From: Bacteroidota bacterium
GTDB taxonomy: Bacteria > Bacteroidota > Bacteroidia > Bacteroidales > FEN-979
Length of the DNA stretch: 64,000 bases
Assembly: GCA_026391355.1 (NCBI GenBank)
Contig: JAPLDH010000051.1
Span: 1-64,000 of the forward strand
Direction of reading: 5' to 3'
Both the position numbers and the translations under genes were made by a program. The notes under the pieces are model-generated. The model saw only the letters and a list, made by a program, of their open reading frames with translations, was not told the origin of the DNA and ran no database searches. This document shows positions 54,093 through 63,615 of this stretch, piece by piece (the stretch's first letter is position 1; each line of letters starts with the position of its first letter).

Positions 54093-54977
54093 ATGGAAAC
54101 CAAGAAACCCAAAGAAACCAAGTACAATAACATCATTCTGGTCCCGACGGATTTCTCAGAAGTCTGCGAAAACGCAATTGATCAGGGCGTTGAACTTGCC
54201 CAATACCTCAATTACAAAGTGTGTATCCTGCATGTGATTGATAAACAAACTGAAGCCACACTGAAGAAGGAGAAACTCACTCCCGATACCATAGATGAAA
54301 AATTAAAAAGTTACAAAGATCTCTATGAACAAAAGTACAATGTCGAAATAGGTATCATGTCAAGGAAAGGCACTATTTTTAAAGTTATCGGAAAAGTAGC
54401 ATCTGAACTGAAAGCCAACCTGATGGTACTTGGAACTCATGGTAAACAAGGAATACAGCACCTTTTCGGGAGCCATGCACTGAGGGTCGTTCTTGATTCG
54501 CCCTGCCCGGTGGTGGTAGTCCAGAAACGCACATTCGGAGAGGGATACAAGGAAATTGTTTTCCCGATCAGCAACGAACTTGAATCGCGACAGGCCATCG
54601 ATTGGCTGGTGCTGATCAGCAGGCTGTTTAACTCAAAGATTATCCTGTACCAGTCATTGGAATCAGATCCTGCCCTGAACAGCAGGTTGAAGATTATTTC
54701 TCAACAAATAGGCAGCTACCTGAAAATTGAAAAAGTAAACTTCGAGGTAATCATTGCGGAACAAACAAAGAATTTTTCCTCACAGGTGATATCCTATGCA
54801 GTAAATAACAAATCAAACCTGATCATGATCATGACAATGCCAGGAGGCGATATGCCCGGATTCAGCTTCTCTGCATGGGATGAACACATGATGTTTAATG
54901 AAGCAGAAATACCGGTCATGTGTATCAACCCCGTCGATCTTGGAAACTATTATTACGACTGGATGATGCGTACCTGA
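54093..54977 (+). CDS. Universal stress protein (two Usp domains)
   Basis: The protein is 294 residues from ATG 54093; an open frame from 53940 overlaps the HD gene and is rejected. The N-terminal Usp domain (NNIILVPTDFSEVCENAIDQ) has an intact ATP-binding loop GTHGKQGIQHLFGSHA. The second domain (EIVFPISNELESRQAIDWLV) does not. It is a relative of the protein at 52624. The downstream gene is convergent and begins at the next base after its stop. Confidence 0.87.
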   Translation: METKKPKETKYNNIILVPTDFSEVCENAIDQGVELAQYLNYKVCILHVIDKQTEATLKKEKLTPDTIDEKLKSYKDLYEQKYNVEIGIMSRKGTIFKVIGKVASELKANLMVLGTHGKQGIQHLFGSHALRVVLDSPCPVVVVQKRTFGEGYKEIVFPISNELESRQAIDWLVLISRLFNSKIILYQSLESDPALNSRLKIISQQIGSYLKIEKVNFEVIIAEQTKNFSSQVISYAVNNKSNLIMIMTMPGGDMPGFSFSAWDEHMMFNEAEIPVMCINPVDLGNYYYDWMMRT

Positions 54978-55448
54978 TTAATGACTTGGAATGGGGCTGC
55001 CCGCATCACATGAAGTCGGACAAGGCCCGGAATTTATAGATGATGTCGAATAGATTTCACCAGTATTGTCCTTATCAGATAGATCTGTTGAGACAATCGA
55101 TGATACAGGTTGAGGGTCACCGTGGATACCAGGATAAATCCTGAACCCGGAAATGCTGGTGTCAGACGCTGCTAAAAGTTGCATTGCATGGAATTGCAAC
55201 ATATTGATTTTATAAGCAAATAATGTGTCGACGTGATAGGGTGTATGCAAATAACATCTAAAACATTTATTCGCACTATCGGAAGAAATAGTAGCAACCC
55301 CAATGTATGCGGTTTTCGCTTTGCAACCGGTATTTTTAGTCATCCAACAGTGATGTTTACAAGGGCAGCACACAAGAATCACAATTAAAGCGCCAATGAT
55401 GACACCGGTCAGAAAAAATACAACATGTAAAGTAAGGTTTTTTTTCAT
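54978..55448 (-). CDS. Small membrane-anchored protein with CPTxCD tail (copy 1)
   Basis: The protein is 156 residues from ATG 55448 on the minus strand; the longer frame from GTG 55472 lacks support. It has one N-terminal membrane helix (VVFFLTGVIIGALIVILVCC), a Cys-rich linker and a body with SGFRIYPGI. The tail reads GPCPTSCDAGSP. The same layout and tail occur in the protein at 57840-58271, and the pair flanks the adenylate cyclase gene. I do not recognise the family; the Cys-Pro tail could bind metal, be lipidated or form disulfides. Confidence 0.7.
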   Translation of the reverse strand: MKKNLTLHVVFFLTGVIIGALIVILVCCPCKHHCWMTKNTGCKAKTAYIGVATISSDSANKCFRCYLHTPYHVDTLFAYKINMLQFHAMQLLAASDTSISGFRIYPGIHGDPQPVSSIVSTDLSDKDNTGEIYSTSSINSGPCPTSCDAGSPIPSH

Positions 55449-55571
55449 GGGTACAGGATTAAATTGTTTCACAGTTTAACAGATTTTCGCCGTAAATATA
55501 ATAAAATTCATAAATCACACATATATTTAACTTAATTTACTTCAGCTAAGAATATTGATCATACTAATTAA

Positions 55572-57815
55572 GTGACAGCGCAAAAGTCATATCATATCAG
55601 GCAAATAATTCTTACCCTTCTTTTATCCTGTATAATTTCCATTAATATGGATGGTCAGGTCGATATGCAGGATAAAATACGGCAATTGTCGAAGGAATCT
55701 GAAGAAACAAATGATGTCAGGATTAAAATTGAAAAGATTTTTTCGATTGCATTGATTTATTATGATTACTTCGATGACCCATGGAAAGCCGACAGTATCA
55801 GCCAAATCGGATTGACAATCGCCAGGCAAAGCCACATCGACAGGATCCATTTGATGGCTTATAATAAATACCTGGAATCGAATGATGTTGACGAATACTA
55901 TAACACAGCCCTTGCCTTTTGCGACAGTGCATTAAAGATCTGCAGCAGGAGCTATAACTCAGATCTCGAATGGAGTACTTTTCATAACACGGTTAATGTA
56001 TATCTGTCGCGCCTCCATTACGATAAAGCATTGAATTACAGTTTAATGGCTAAAAGACTTGCTGACCTGCTCAATGATAATTCCCTGAAAGTTCAGAGCG
56101 CGATAGATATTGCAAGAAGTCTTGAAGGGGATCTTGCAATAAAGGACCAAAAGAAAGAAGCGCTGTTGAATTATCTTTACGCAATTGAGATTGCCGAAAA
56201 GGTCGAAGATCCTGCATTAATGAAAAAAGCATATTCAGCTATTGCTGCTTTTTTCGGTAACAGCAAATTTGATACAGCGGTCACATACAAAAAGAAACAA
56301 CTCCGGTTGATCGAACATAACAAACCGGTCGACTCGGTTGAATATATGTGGTGCCAGTATGATTTTCAATGGATGCACAACCGGCTTGATAAATCAAAAT
56401 TCGATGAGAAGATGATATACAATATCATTGATTTTGCCAACCGTGTTAAAAACTACCGGTTAAAAAACTATACCTGTGCAATATTCCGGGTTTACCTTAT
56501 CAACAATGAGAAAACTGATGAATTATATAACTTCTATTACCGGCGTTATCCTCATGATCTGAAAATCCTTGCAGTGAAAAACCCCACACTATATTACCGG
56601 CTCGAAGCTTTTTTCAAGGAAAAAGAGAAAAAAAACGATTCTGCCATCTTTTTTTTCAGGTTGGCTGAAATGCGTTTGCTAAAGGACAGTAACCTGATAA
56701 ACCGTTCCCAGTTCAATAACCGGTATGGCCAGTTCCTGGTACGTAACCATATGAATACTGAAGCAATCCTCAAGTTTAACATATCTTACAATCTGGCCAG
56801 ACAATCCCGGCACTTCATCAAGTTCGAATACATGTTGAATTCAATTAAGGAGCTGGAATCGCTTTACTTTAAAATTGGTGATTTTCAGAAGGCATATTCC
56901 TATGCTGCGGCTTCGGGGGTGATTTCTGATAGTATCACAAATATCAACAAAAAGGAGCAGTTGCTGATCCTGCAATTAAACCAGACAGCTGAGCTTCAAA
57001 AGCAGAAAAAAGACAGAACCATCCGGCAACAAAAGACAGAACGTGACATGGCAGCAGGAGTGGTTCTTATTTTTATCCTTCTTTCCTATGTAATTTTCCG
57101 GAGTTACCGGAACCAAAAAAGGTTGAATGCCCTGCTTGATAAAGAAAAGCAGAAATCAGATAACCTGCTGTTGAATATTTTACCCATTGAAACAGCAGAG
57201 GAATTGAAGCTGAACGGTTTTGCAAAAGCCAAAAGATTCGATGAGGTAACGGTAATGTTCACCGATTTTAAAAATTTCACCCAAGCCAGTGAAAAGATGA
57301 GTGCAGAAGACCTTGTTCATGTGATCAATTTTTATTTCAGTGAGTTTGATAAGATTATTACCCGGTTTAATCTTGAGAAAATCAAGATTATCGGCGATAG
57401 TTACATGTGTGCCGGCGGTTTGCCTGTGACCTCCCACAGTCATGCCCATGATGCTGTTAAGGCGGCCCTTGAACTTCAATCCTTCATGGCTGCCCAGATA
57501 AAAGAAAGACAAGCCAAAGGTGAAATATTTTTCGAACTGCGGATCGGGATTAATACAGGTCCCGTCGTTGCAGGAATAGTTGGCATAAAGAAGTTTGCAT
57601 ATGATATATGGGGTGATACCGTAAATACAGCATCCCGCATGGAAAGTAGCTGCGAAATTAATAAAGTGAATATCAGCGGCAGTACTTTTGATCGTGTAAA
57701 AGACAGTTTCAATTGCTCCTACAGGGGTAAAATTCCCGCAAAACATAAGGGAGAAATTGAAATGTATTTTGTAGAATCTATTCTCCCTGGCAAGTCAGTT
57801 ACCTTGAAACAATAA
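55572..57815 (+). CDS. TPR-containing membrane adenylate cyclase (class III)
   Basis: The 747-residue protein begins with a signal-like segment (GTG start). A long TPR-type helical region follows (about 30-480), then one membrane helix (GVVLIFILLSYVIFR, near 498) and a C-terminal class III cyclase domain from about 550. The metal-binding Asp residues lie in MFTDFKNFT and KIIGDSYMCAGG. The Lys of EKIKIIGD and the Asp of YDIWGDTVNTASRMES are the ATP-selecting pair, and the Asn/Arg transition-state residues are present. It should make cAMP in response to a signal at the periplasmic TPR domain. Confidence 0.88.
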   Translation: MTAQKSYHIRQIILTLLLSCIISINMDGQVDMQDKIRQLSKESEETNDVRIKIEKIFSIALIYYDYFDDPWKADSISQIGLTIARQSHIDRIHLMAYNKYLESNDVDEYYNTALAFCDSALKICSRSYNSDLEWSTFHNTVNVYLSRLHYDKALNYSLMAKRLADLLNDNSLKVQSAIDIARSLEGDLAIKDQKKEALLNYLYAIEIAEKVEDPALMKKAYSAIAAFFGNSKFDTAVTYKKKQLRLIEHNKPVDSVEYMWCQYDFQWMHNRLDKSKFDEKMIYNIIDFANRVKNYRLKNYTCAIFRVYLINNEKTDELYNFYYRRYPHDLKILAVKNPTLYYRLEAFFKEKEKKNDSAIFFFRLAEMRLLKDSNLINRSQFNNRYGQFLVRNHMNTEAILKFNISYNLARQSRHFIKFEYMLNSIKELESLYFKIGDFQKAYSYAAASGVISDSITNINKKEQLLILQLNQTAELQKQKKDRTIRQQKTERDMAAGVVLIFILLSYVIFRSYRNQKRLNALLDKEKQKSDNLLLNILPIETAEELKLNGFAKAKRFDEVTVMFTDFKNFTQASEKMSAEDLVHVINFYFSEFDKIITRFNLEKIKIIGDSYMCAGGLPVTSHSHAHDAVKAALELQSFMAAQIKERQAKGEIFFELRIGINTGPVVAGIVGIKKFAYDIWGDTVNTASRMESSCEINKVNISGSTFDRVKDSFNCSYRGKIPAKHKGEIEMYFVESILPGKSVTLKQ

Positions 57816-57839
57816 TTGACTTACCCGATACAATTTTTT

Positions 57840-58271
57840 TTAGTTCAGCGGACTTGAATTGTCGCATGAAGTGGGGCATGGACCTACATTGAGGGTACTT
57901 GTGAGATATATCGGCTTAGTTGTAATATCTTTACCATCTGAAGTCAAACCCACCACAACGGCAATAATCCTGTGCGAAAAATCTTCCCCGTTATAAACCC
58001 TGAACCCGAAAAATGCAGGGTCAGCCAATAATTTAATCATGGCATCAACCTGATCCTTATCAATTGCATACCCTTTTAAACTTTTTGGAAAATCGTGCCG
58101 GAAGTTCTGGACATAAACTTTGGCGGTATCCAAAGGAATAGCGCTTCCCAGTGGTTGAGCGGGAGGTAAACTTGTTCCCGACGTAAAGGAGAGCAGGACA
58201 AAAATTGAAACTCCGAAAACAGCTCCGGCAATAAATGTCAGAACAAATGTGGTAGAAGTTTTCTTTTTCAT
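57840..58271 (-). CDS. Small membrane-anchored protein with CPTxCD tail (copy 2)
   Basis: This 143-residue paralogue of the protein at 54978 has an N-terminal helix (TTFVLTFIAGAVFGVSIFVL), a body with FFGFRVYNGEDF (compare SGFRIYPGI) and a tail GPCPTSCDNSSP. It lacks the extra Cys residues after the helix found in copy 1. It is convergent with the cyclase gene, 24 bases after its stop. No function is known to me. The repeated association with the cyclase suggests a signalling accessory or duplicated envelope protein. Confidence 0.7.
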   Translation of the reverse strand: MKKKTSTTFVLTFIAGAVFGVSIFVLLSFTSGTSLPPAQPLGSAIPLDTAKVYVQNFRHDFPKSLKGYAIDKDQVDAMIKLLADPAFFGFRVYNGEDFSHRIIAVVVGLTSDGKDITTKPIYLTSTLNVGPCPTSCDNSSPLN

Positions 58272-58446
58272 AACCGTAAAATTTGATTGTTCTTTGAAAC
58301 TAATTTATCAGCTATAAATATAGTTGGTTTAATGGTAAAATTATCAAAACGAAAAAAAATTATCCGACTGATTTTTCAGGATGAAACCTCTTTAAAATGC
58401 ATAAGACATTAGGTATCAGCAATCTTGAAATCTTTAAATCTTCAAA

Positions 58447-60513
58447 TCATTTCGGCAGACTAAAATAAAACGTTGCTCCTTTATCCAATTCGGCTTCGGC
58501 ATTGCAATGGCCTCCATGCCGGGTTATGATCCTGTTGACATTGGCCAACCCGATCCCAACTCCTTCAAAATCGCTCGTATTGTGCAGTCGCTGGAATACT
58601 CCGAATAATTTCTCAGCGTACTTTATATCAAAGCCTGCTCCGTTATCTTTTATAAAAAATGTCGTTTCGTTCTCGGTTGAAATAGCGCCTATGTTAATGA
58701 TCGCTTCAGGCTTCTTTCCGGTATATTTAATTGCATTAGATATCAGGTTTGACCATACCTGCCGGATAAGATCTTCATCGCCTTGAACATCAGGAAGGGA
58801 TTCAACATTGAATTTGATATTTCTGGTTTTTATATCCGGCTCAAAGGATTTGATAACCTGCTGAACCATGCCTGATGAATGGATTGTGGTTTTTCGGAAT
58901 TCGGAACGATTCAGCTTGGAGAAAGATAGAATGGCATCAATCAGTCTCCCCATTTCTAATGCTGAAGAGGAAATAACTTCAAGGTATCCAAGTTCTTCTT
59001 CCGTCAGTTGCGTTGATTTATTATCGAGGAACAGACCAATAAATCCACTGATATGCCTTAATGGCGCTTTCAAATCATGTGATACGGAGTAAGAAAATGT
59101 TTCAAGCTCTTTATTGGCTTCTTCAAGTTCTGTTGTGCGTTGTTTGACTCGCAGATCCAATTCTTTATTTAATTTCAGGATCTCTATTTCCGCCAGCCTA
59201 CGCGCTGAAATATCCATTATCATTCCTGTAATTTCTTCCCCGGAAATAAAAGAGTTTATAAGTACGTCTATTGTTTTACCTGTTGTTGTTATTAATTCAA
59301 GTTCATGATTGAATACTTGTTTCTCCTTTTTGAGTATTTCAATAAATTTCTTTCTTTCCTCTTTATTCTTATAAACTGATATTACGTTTGCATTTAAAAG
59401 TTTATCTATGGAGTCATATTGTAACATTTTACACATTGCAGTATTACCGAATAAGAACTTACCTTGTAAATTTGTTGTATAAATACCTATAATTGCATTT
59501 TCGATAAGATTTCTGTACTTCTTTTCAGAAATCTGAAGATTCTCTTCAGCCTGCTTGCGATCTGTGATGTCACGTCCAACACCCAGAAACCCTGACGGTC
59601 TCCCTTCCTTGTCCCGCAACAAGGTAACAATTGTATCCGCCCAAAAGGTGGATCCATCCTTACGGTAGTATTCCAAATCCACACTCACAATGATCTCGAT
59701 GCCCGGGTCCGCGAGCCGCTCCGGGGTGAGATGAACTGTGGAGAGTTGGATAAATCGTGCGAGGGAACCAGGTGCGAGATGTTGGTCCATCTGCATCCCG
59801 GAGAGCTCTGCCAGGGTGTAACCGCGGGTTTTAACTATGGATGGCGAGATCCAGGTAGTGCGCATGCCGAGGTCCATCAGCCAGATTGTGTCGCGCACGT
59901 TTTCGGTGATAAGACGAATCTGTTGATTGTTTTCACGTAACACCTCCTCCGCCAACTTGCGCTCGGTGATATCAACCATAGTCACATAGCATTGTTCTCC
60001 ATTTCCGGTTGCGATGCCGGTAAGGTGAACAAACATTGGTAAGTTAACGTTCATTGACAGGGTCACTTCGCAGGTTTCCTTGGCTCTGCTGGTAAATACC
60101 TTTTCGAGAAAGAGTCTGAAGATTGGTTCTGTATCCTTGGAAACAACATGGCTAAAACGGCTGTTTTTTAAGAACGTGCGTTCTTTGCCAAGTATATTTG
60201 CCCCGCTGAGGTTTAGCTCAATAATTTCTCCTTTTTTCGAAAATGTAAAATAACCTGATGGGGAAAAATCGTACAATGCAGTTAATTTAGCGGCAGCTTC
60301 TTGTGCAGCGGATCGTGCCAGAATAAGTTCTTCGTTCTGCATTTCCAACTCGATCTGGTGCACTTCAAGCTCATGAATGAGTTTCAGTTTATCGGTTTCA
60401 GTAGGGTTGATGGGTTGATGAGTTTTCCTGAGACTGAGCGAAGTCGAGGTGTTCAGCGCCTCTTCTGCCTTTTGGCGAAGGATTTCGAATTCTGATTTTG
60501 TATCTTTTTTCAT
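58447..60513 (-). CDS. Multi-PAS sensor histidine kinase
   Basis: The 688-residue soluble protein has an N-terminal coiled coil and three PAS domains (about 72-190, 195-330 and 335-450; PAC ends TERKLAEEV, TDRKQAEEN, SARRLAEIE). HisKA follows with SVSHDLKAPLRHISGF and HATPase with NLISNAIKYTG and GVGIGLANVNRII. It is a classical PAS kinase with no receiver domain. It lies 61 bases downstream of the CheB-CheR-PAS gene on the same strand, so the two probably form one signalling unit. Its regulator is not in the window. Confidence 0.9.
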   Translation of the reverse strand: MKKDTKSEFEILRQKAEEALNTSTSLSLRKTHQPINPTETDKLKLIHELEVHQIELEMQNEELILARSAAQEAAAKLTALYDFSPSGYFTFSKKGEIIELNLSGANILGKERTFLKNSRFSHVVSKDTEPIFRLFLEKVFTSRAKETCEVTLSMNVNLPMFVHLTGIATGNGEQCYVTMVDITERKLAEEVLRENNQQIRLITENVRDTIWLMDLGMRTTWISPSIVKTRGYTLAELSGMQMDQHLAPGSLARFIQLSTVHLTPERLADPGIEIIVSVDLEYYRKDGSTFWADTIVTLLRDKEGRPSGFLGVGRDITDRKQAEENLQISEKKYRNLIENAIIGIYTTNLQGKFLFGNTAMCKMLQYDSIDKLLNANVISVYKNKEERKKFIEILKKEKQVFNHELELITTTGKTIDVLINSFISGEEITGMIMDISARRLAEIEILKLNKELDLRVKQRTTELEEANKELETFSYSVSHDLKAPLRHISGFIGLFLDNKSTQLTEEELGYLEVISSSALEMGRLIDAILSFSKLNRSEFRKTTIHSSGMVQQVIKSFEPDIKTRNIKFNVESLPDVQGDEDLIRQVWSNLISNAIKYTGKKPEAIINIGAISTENETTFFIKDNGAGFDIKYAEKLFGVFQRLHNTSDFEGVGIGLANVNRIITRHGGHCNAEAELDKGATFYFSLPK

Positions 60514-60574
60514 GCGTTGACAATTCTGATTCCACGGTATTCAAATCTTCAATTTTTCTAATTATTTTTCAGAT

Positions 60575-63511
60575 TTATCCCGTCGAGTAGTTAGTGTTGT
60601 CGCGAATCTGGCATTGGATCACCTTACTATTATTTACTAAATAAACATTGCTTATGAACTCAACATTGATTTTTTGCCCGTTAGCAGTTTCAAGCGGTAA
60701 ATTTTGATAACGAACAAATTCTTTCTGCTGTAATTCTGAAAATTTATCCTGATTAGCAACTATATCTGTAAGGAATCCAATTTCCCAGATTGCTTTTTCA
60801 ATAAATTGTTCTCGTGAGTAACCCAACATCTCAATCAAAAATGGATTTACATCCATAATCTTTCCGGTTTCTGCATCGAGGATCAGAATCCCATCTTTCG
60901 CCGATTCAAAGAGGCGACGATAGCGGGTTTCTGAAACGATCATTGCCTCTTCTGCCTGTTTGGCTACAGTTATGTCGAAAAATGTAATAACCAATCCATC
61001 GATCCGGTCATCGATTGTTCGGTAGGGCATAATCCTGACATTAAACCACCTTCCGTCGATGGTTGACGTTGCCGTTTCGATCGATGACAGGGTTTTAATT
61101 ACCTGCCGGGCATGGCTCCCTAACTCGGGATACTGCAAATCGGTAACCAGATCGGTAAAAGGCCTGCCGATATCTGTGTTACGGAGTTTAAAGATACAGG
61201 TTATCTGGTCGGTAAACCTGCGAATATTCAACTCCTTATCGAGAAAAAGAGTAGCAATTTCGGTACTGTTAAGCAGGTTTTTCATGTCGTCGTTGGCCCT
61301 TAAAAAATCACTGACCTTGCTCTGCAGTTCGATATTAATGGTTTGCAGTTCTTCGTTCAGGCTTTGCATTTCTTCCTTTGATGTGGTGAGTTCCTCATTG
61401 GTTGATTGCAGTTCTTCGTTGGTTGATTGCAGTTCCTCATTTGTCGACTTAAGCTCTTCCTGCGATGTTTGCATCTCCTCGCGGGTGCTTTGCAGATCTT
61501 CATAACTTCGTTGCAGTTTACTTTCCAATTCTTTCAGTTGACCGATTGACCAGGATTTTCCTTTTTTCGGGTTTACTTCATCATGTTCAGGAATTGCCGG
61601 TACATCGGTAAATACGATCATAACCATGCCTCTGATCGAATCGGGGCTTTCGATACGTTGAACAGTAATGTCCACAAACTGGGTTCCGCCATTGGTTCCT
61701 ACTTTAATATAGCGGGTGATTACCGGGTCAAAATTTTGTATTGCTTGTCGCAAGGGGACTGCCAGCATCTCCCGTAATCCTTCGCGTGCCATGGCATAAA
61801 TGTTCCAGTTTGCTTTTCCGGCAACCGGTTCAAGATATTTTCCTATTCGGCCGGTCATGTACATTATATCACCATTGCCATTTACCAGGACACTGGAAGG
61901 GGCAAAGCGCTGAAGTAAAATCTGATCGGCAAGGGTTTGAATGTTTTCAACAGGTTTAGAAGGTATCTTTTTGTCAGTTTCCACCCCTTTTTTGTGGTAA
62001 AAGGAGCTTGGAAAATCAATGAGTTCAGACAACAGAGGCGTTTCTGTGCGTTTGAAAAATTTGAGTTTAGCGTCCAGCTCCTGGAAGCCTTCTTTATGGT
62101 TTCCGAGGGTTTCAGCACTGCCAAGCAGCATTATTCCACCTGGATTGAGGCTGTAATTAAACAAAGCTATCAATTTTTTCTGCAATTCGGGCTCCATGTA
62201 TATCAGCATATTACGGCAGGTCAGCAAGTGGAGCTTGGTAAAGGGAGGGTCTTTGATCACATTCTGAGTTGCAAACACTACCATTTCGCGTATGGAGGCA
62301 TCAACGCGGTAGCCTTCGCCTTCAATCGTAAAAAACCGGCTGATTCGTTCGGGCGATATATCGGCGACGATGTTTTTAGAGAAATAACCTTTGCGGGCTA
62401 TCTCAATGGCATCGTGGTCGATATCGGTAGCGAATATCTGGAATGTAAGGTTTTGGTGGTTTCTCACATTTTCAAGCACTTCTTTAAAAACAATGGCCAG
62501 TGAATAGGCCTCTTCGCCGGTTGAGCAGCCCGTAACCCAGGCTCTCAGCACATTGTTGTCGGGCAATTCCTTCAACAGGTCTGGAAGAACACTTTCTTTA
62601 AGTTTTATCCATACTTCAGTGTCGCGGAAAAAGCTGGTAACACCAATCAGTAACTCTTTAAAAAGAATCTCGACCTCTTTGGGGTTTTCCTGCAAAAAGC
62701 GGACATAGGTCTGTATCTTGTCAATCTGGTGAATGCCCTTGCGCCTTTCTATGCGGCGAAACAATGTGTTTTTTTTATACAGCGAAAAGTCATGACCCGA
62801 TATTTCACGGAGCAGGATGATAATTTTATCGAGGTTGCTTTTGTTTTTACTATCTATCTCAGGTTCTGCTTTAACTACCGGAATGTACTTAAGGAATGCT
62901 ATCAGTTTAGCAGGCAATTCCTCGGCGGGGGCCACTATATCGGCAATAACTGCTTCGACAGCGCTACAGGGCATGCCATCAAATTTGGCCGTGGATGGGT
63001 CCTGCACCAGTACAATGCCGTTTTTTTCTTTAATCGCCTTCAGTCCAAGGCTGCCATCAGAGCCCATACCCGAAAGGATAATGCCGATACTCTTGTCCTC
63101 TCTGTCGCTGGCTAATGAGCGGAAAAAAATATCAATAGGTAAACGCAAACCGCGCGATTCAACCGGATCGAAAAGATGTAAGGCGCCATTGAGCAACGAC
63201 AAACTCTTGTTGGGTGGTATCACGTAAACACAGTTTGGTTTCACTTTAAGCCGGTCGGTTGCCTGAAATACCTTCATGGGGGTAATTCGTTGCAACAACT
63301 CGGGCATAATTCCAACATGGTTAGGGTCGAGGTGTTGAATAACCACGAAGGCTATGCCGTTGTCTTTCGGCATATTTCCAAAGAAAAGCTCCAATGCTTC
63401 GAGTCCGCCTGCCGAGGCGCCGATACCAACGATGGGAAACTGACTTAAATCGGTTATTGCTGATGTTTTGTCTTTTACTGTTTCTGATGATTTTCGCTTG
63501 CCGGTGTTCAT
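60575..63511 (-). CDS. CheB-CheR-PAS hybrid signalling protein
   Basis: The protein is 978 residues from ATG 63511; the frame upstream adds 23 unsupported residues. Domains in order: CheB-type methylesterase (GIGASAGGLEALELFF, IQHLDPNH, LSGMGSDGS, the Ser-His-Asp triad), CheR-type methyltransferase (TSFFRD, VTGCSTGEEAYSLAI), a long heptad coiled coil of NEELQSTNEELQ units, then two PAS domains (GILILDAETGKIMDVNPF). No CheA, MCP or receiver domain is nearby, and the protein ends after PAS. It is a known hybrid architecture thought to feed into PAS kinases like the one downstream. Confidence 0.9.
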   Translation of the reverse strand: MNTGKRKSSETVKDKTSAITDLSQFPIVGIGASAGGLEALELFFGNMPKDNGIAFVVIQHLDPNHVGIMPELLQRITPMKVFQATDRLKVKPNCVYVIPPNKSLSLLNGALHLFDPVESRGLRLPIDIFFRSLASDREDKSIGIILSGMGSDGSLGLKAIKEKNGIVLVQDPSTAKFDGMPCSAVEAVIADIVAPAEELPAKLIAFLKYIPVVKAEPEIDSKNKSNLDKIIILLREISGHDFSLYKKNTLFRRIERRKGIHQIDKIQTYVRFLQENPKEVEILFKELLIGVTSFFRDTEVWIKLKESVLPDLLKELPDNNVLRAWVTGCSTGEEAYSLAIVFKEVLENVRNHQNLTFQIFATDIDHDAIEIARKGYFSKNIVADISPERISRFFTIEGEGYRVDASIREMVVFATQNVIKDPPFTKLHLLTCRNMLIYMEPELQKKLIALFNYSLNPGGIMLLGSAETLGNHKEGFQELDAKLKFFKRTETPLLSELIDFPSSFYHKKGVETDKKIPSKPVENIQTLADQILLQRFAPSSVLVNGNGDIMYMTGRIGKYLEPVAGKANWNIYAMAREGLREMLAVPLRQAIQNFDPVITRYIKVGTNGGTQFVDITVQRIESPDSIRGMVMIVFTDVPAIPEHDEVNPKKGKSWSIGQLKELESKLQRSYEDLQSTREEMQTSQEELKSTNEELQSTNEELQSTNEELTTSKEEMQSLNEELQTINIELQSKVSDFLRANDDMKNLLNSTEIATLFLDKELNIRRFTDQITCIFKLRNTDIGRPFTDLVTDLQYPELGSHARQVIKTLSSIETATSTIDGRWFNVRIMPYRTIDDRIDGLVITFFDITVAKQAEEAMIVSETRYRRLFESAKDGILILDAETGKIMDVNPFLIEMLGYSREQFIEKAIWEIGFLTDIVANQDKFSELQQKEFVRYQNLPLETANGQKINVEFISNVYLVNNSKVIQCQIRDNTNYSTG

Positions 63512-63615
63512 GCGGAAAAATTTTGGATTTCCATCCTGAGTCACAAGATAATTATATATAAAGGTATAACTAAAAATCAAAGCAGTGGATGTAAATTCAT
63601 TAAATAAAGTTAGCC

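Noticed and set aside
57180-57746. Minus-strand 188-residue open frame opposite the cyclase domain
   Set aside because: It is antisense to the conserved cyclase catalytic core and has no supporting features.
61937-62503. Plus-strand 188-residue open frame opposite the CheB-CheR gene
   Set aside because: It is antisense to conserved CheR motifs and has no recognisable domain, so it is a shadow frame.
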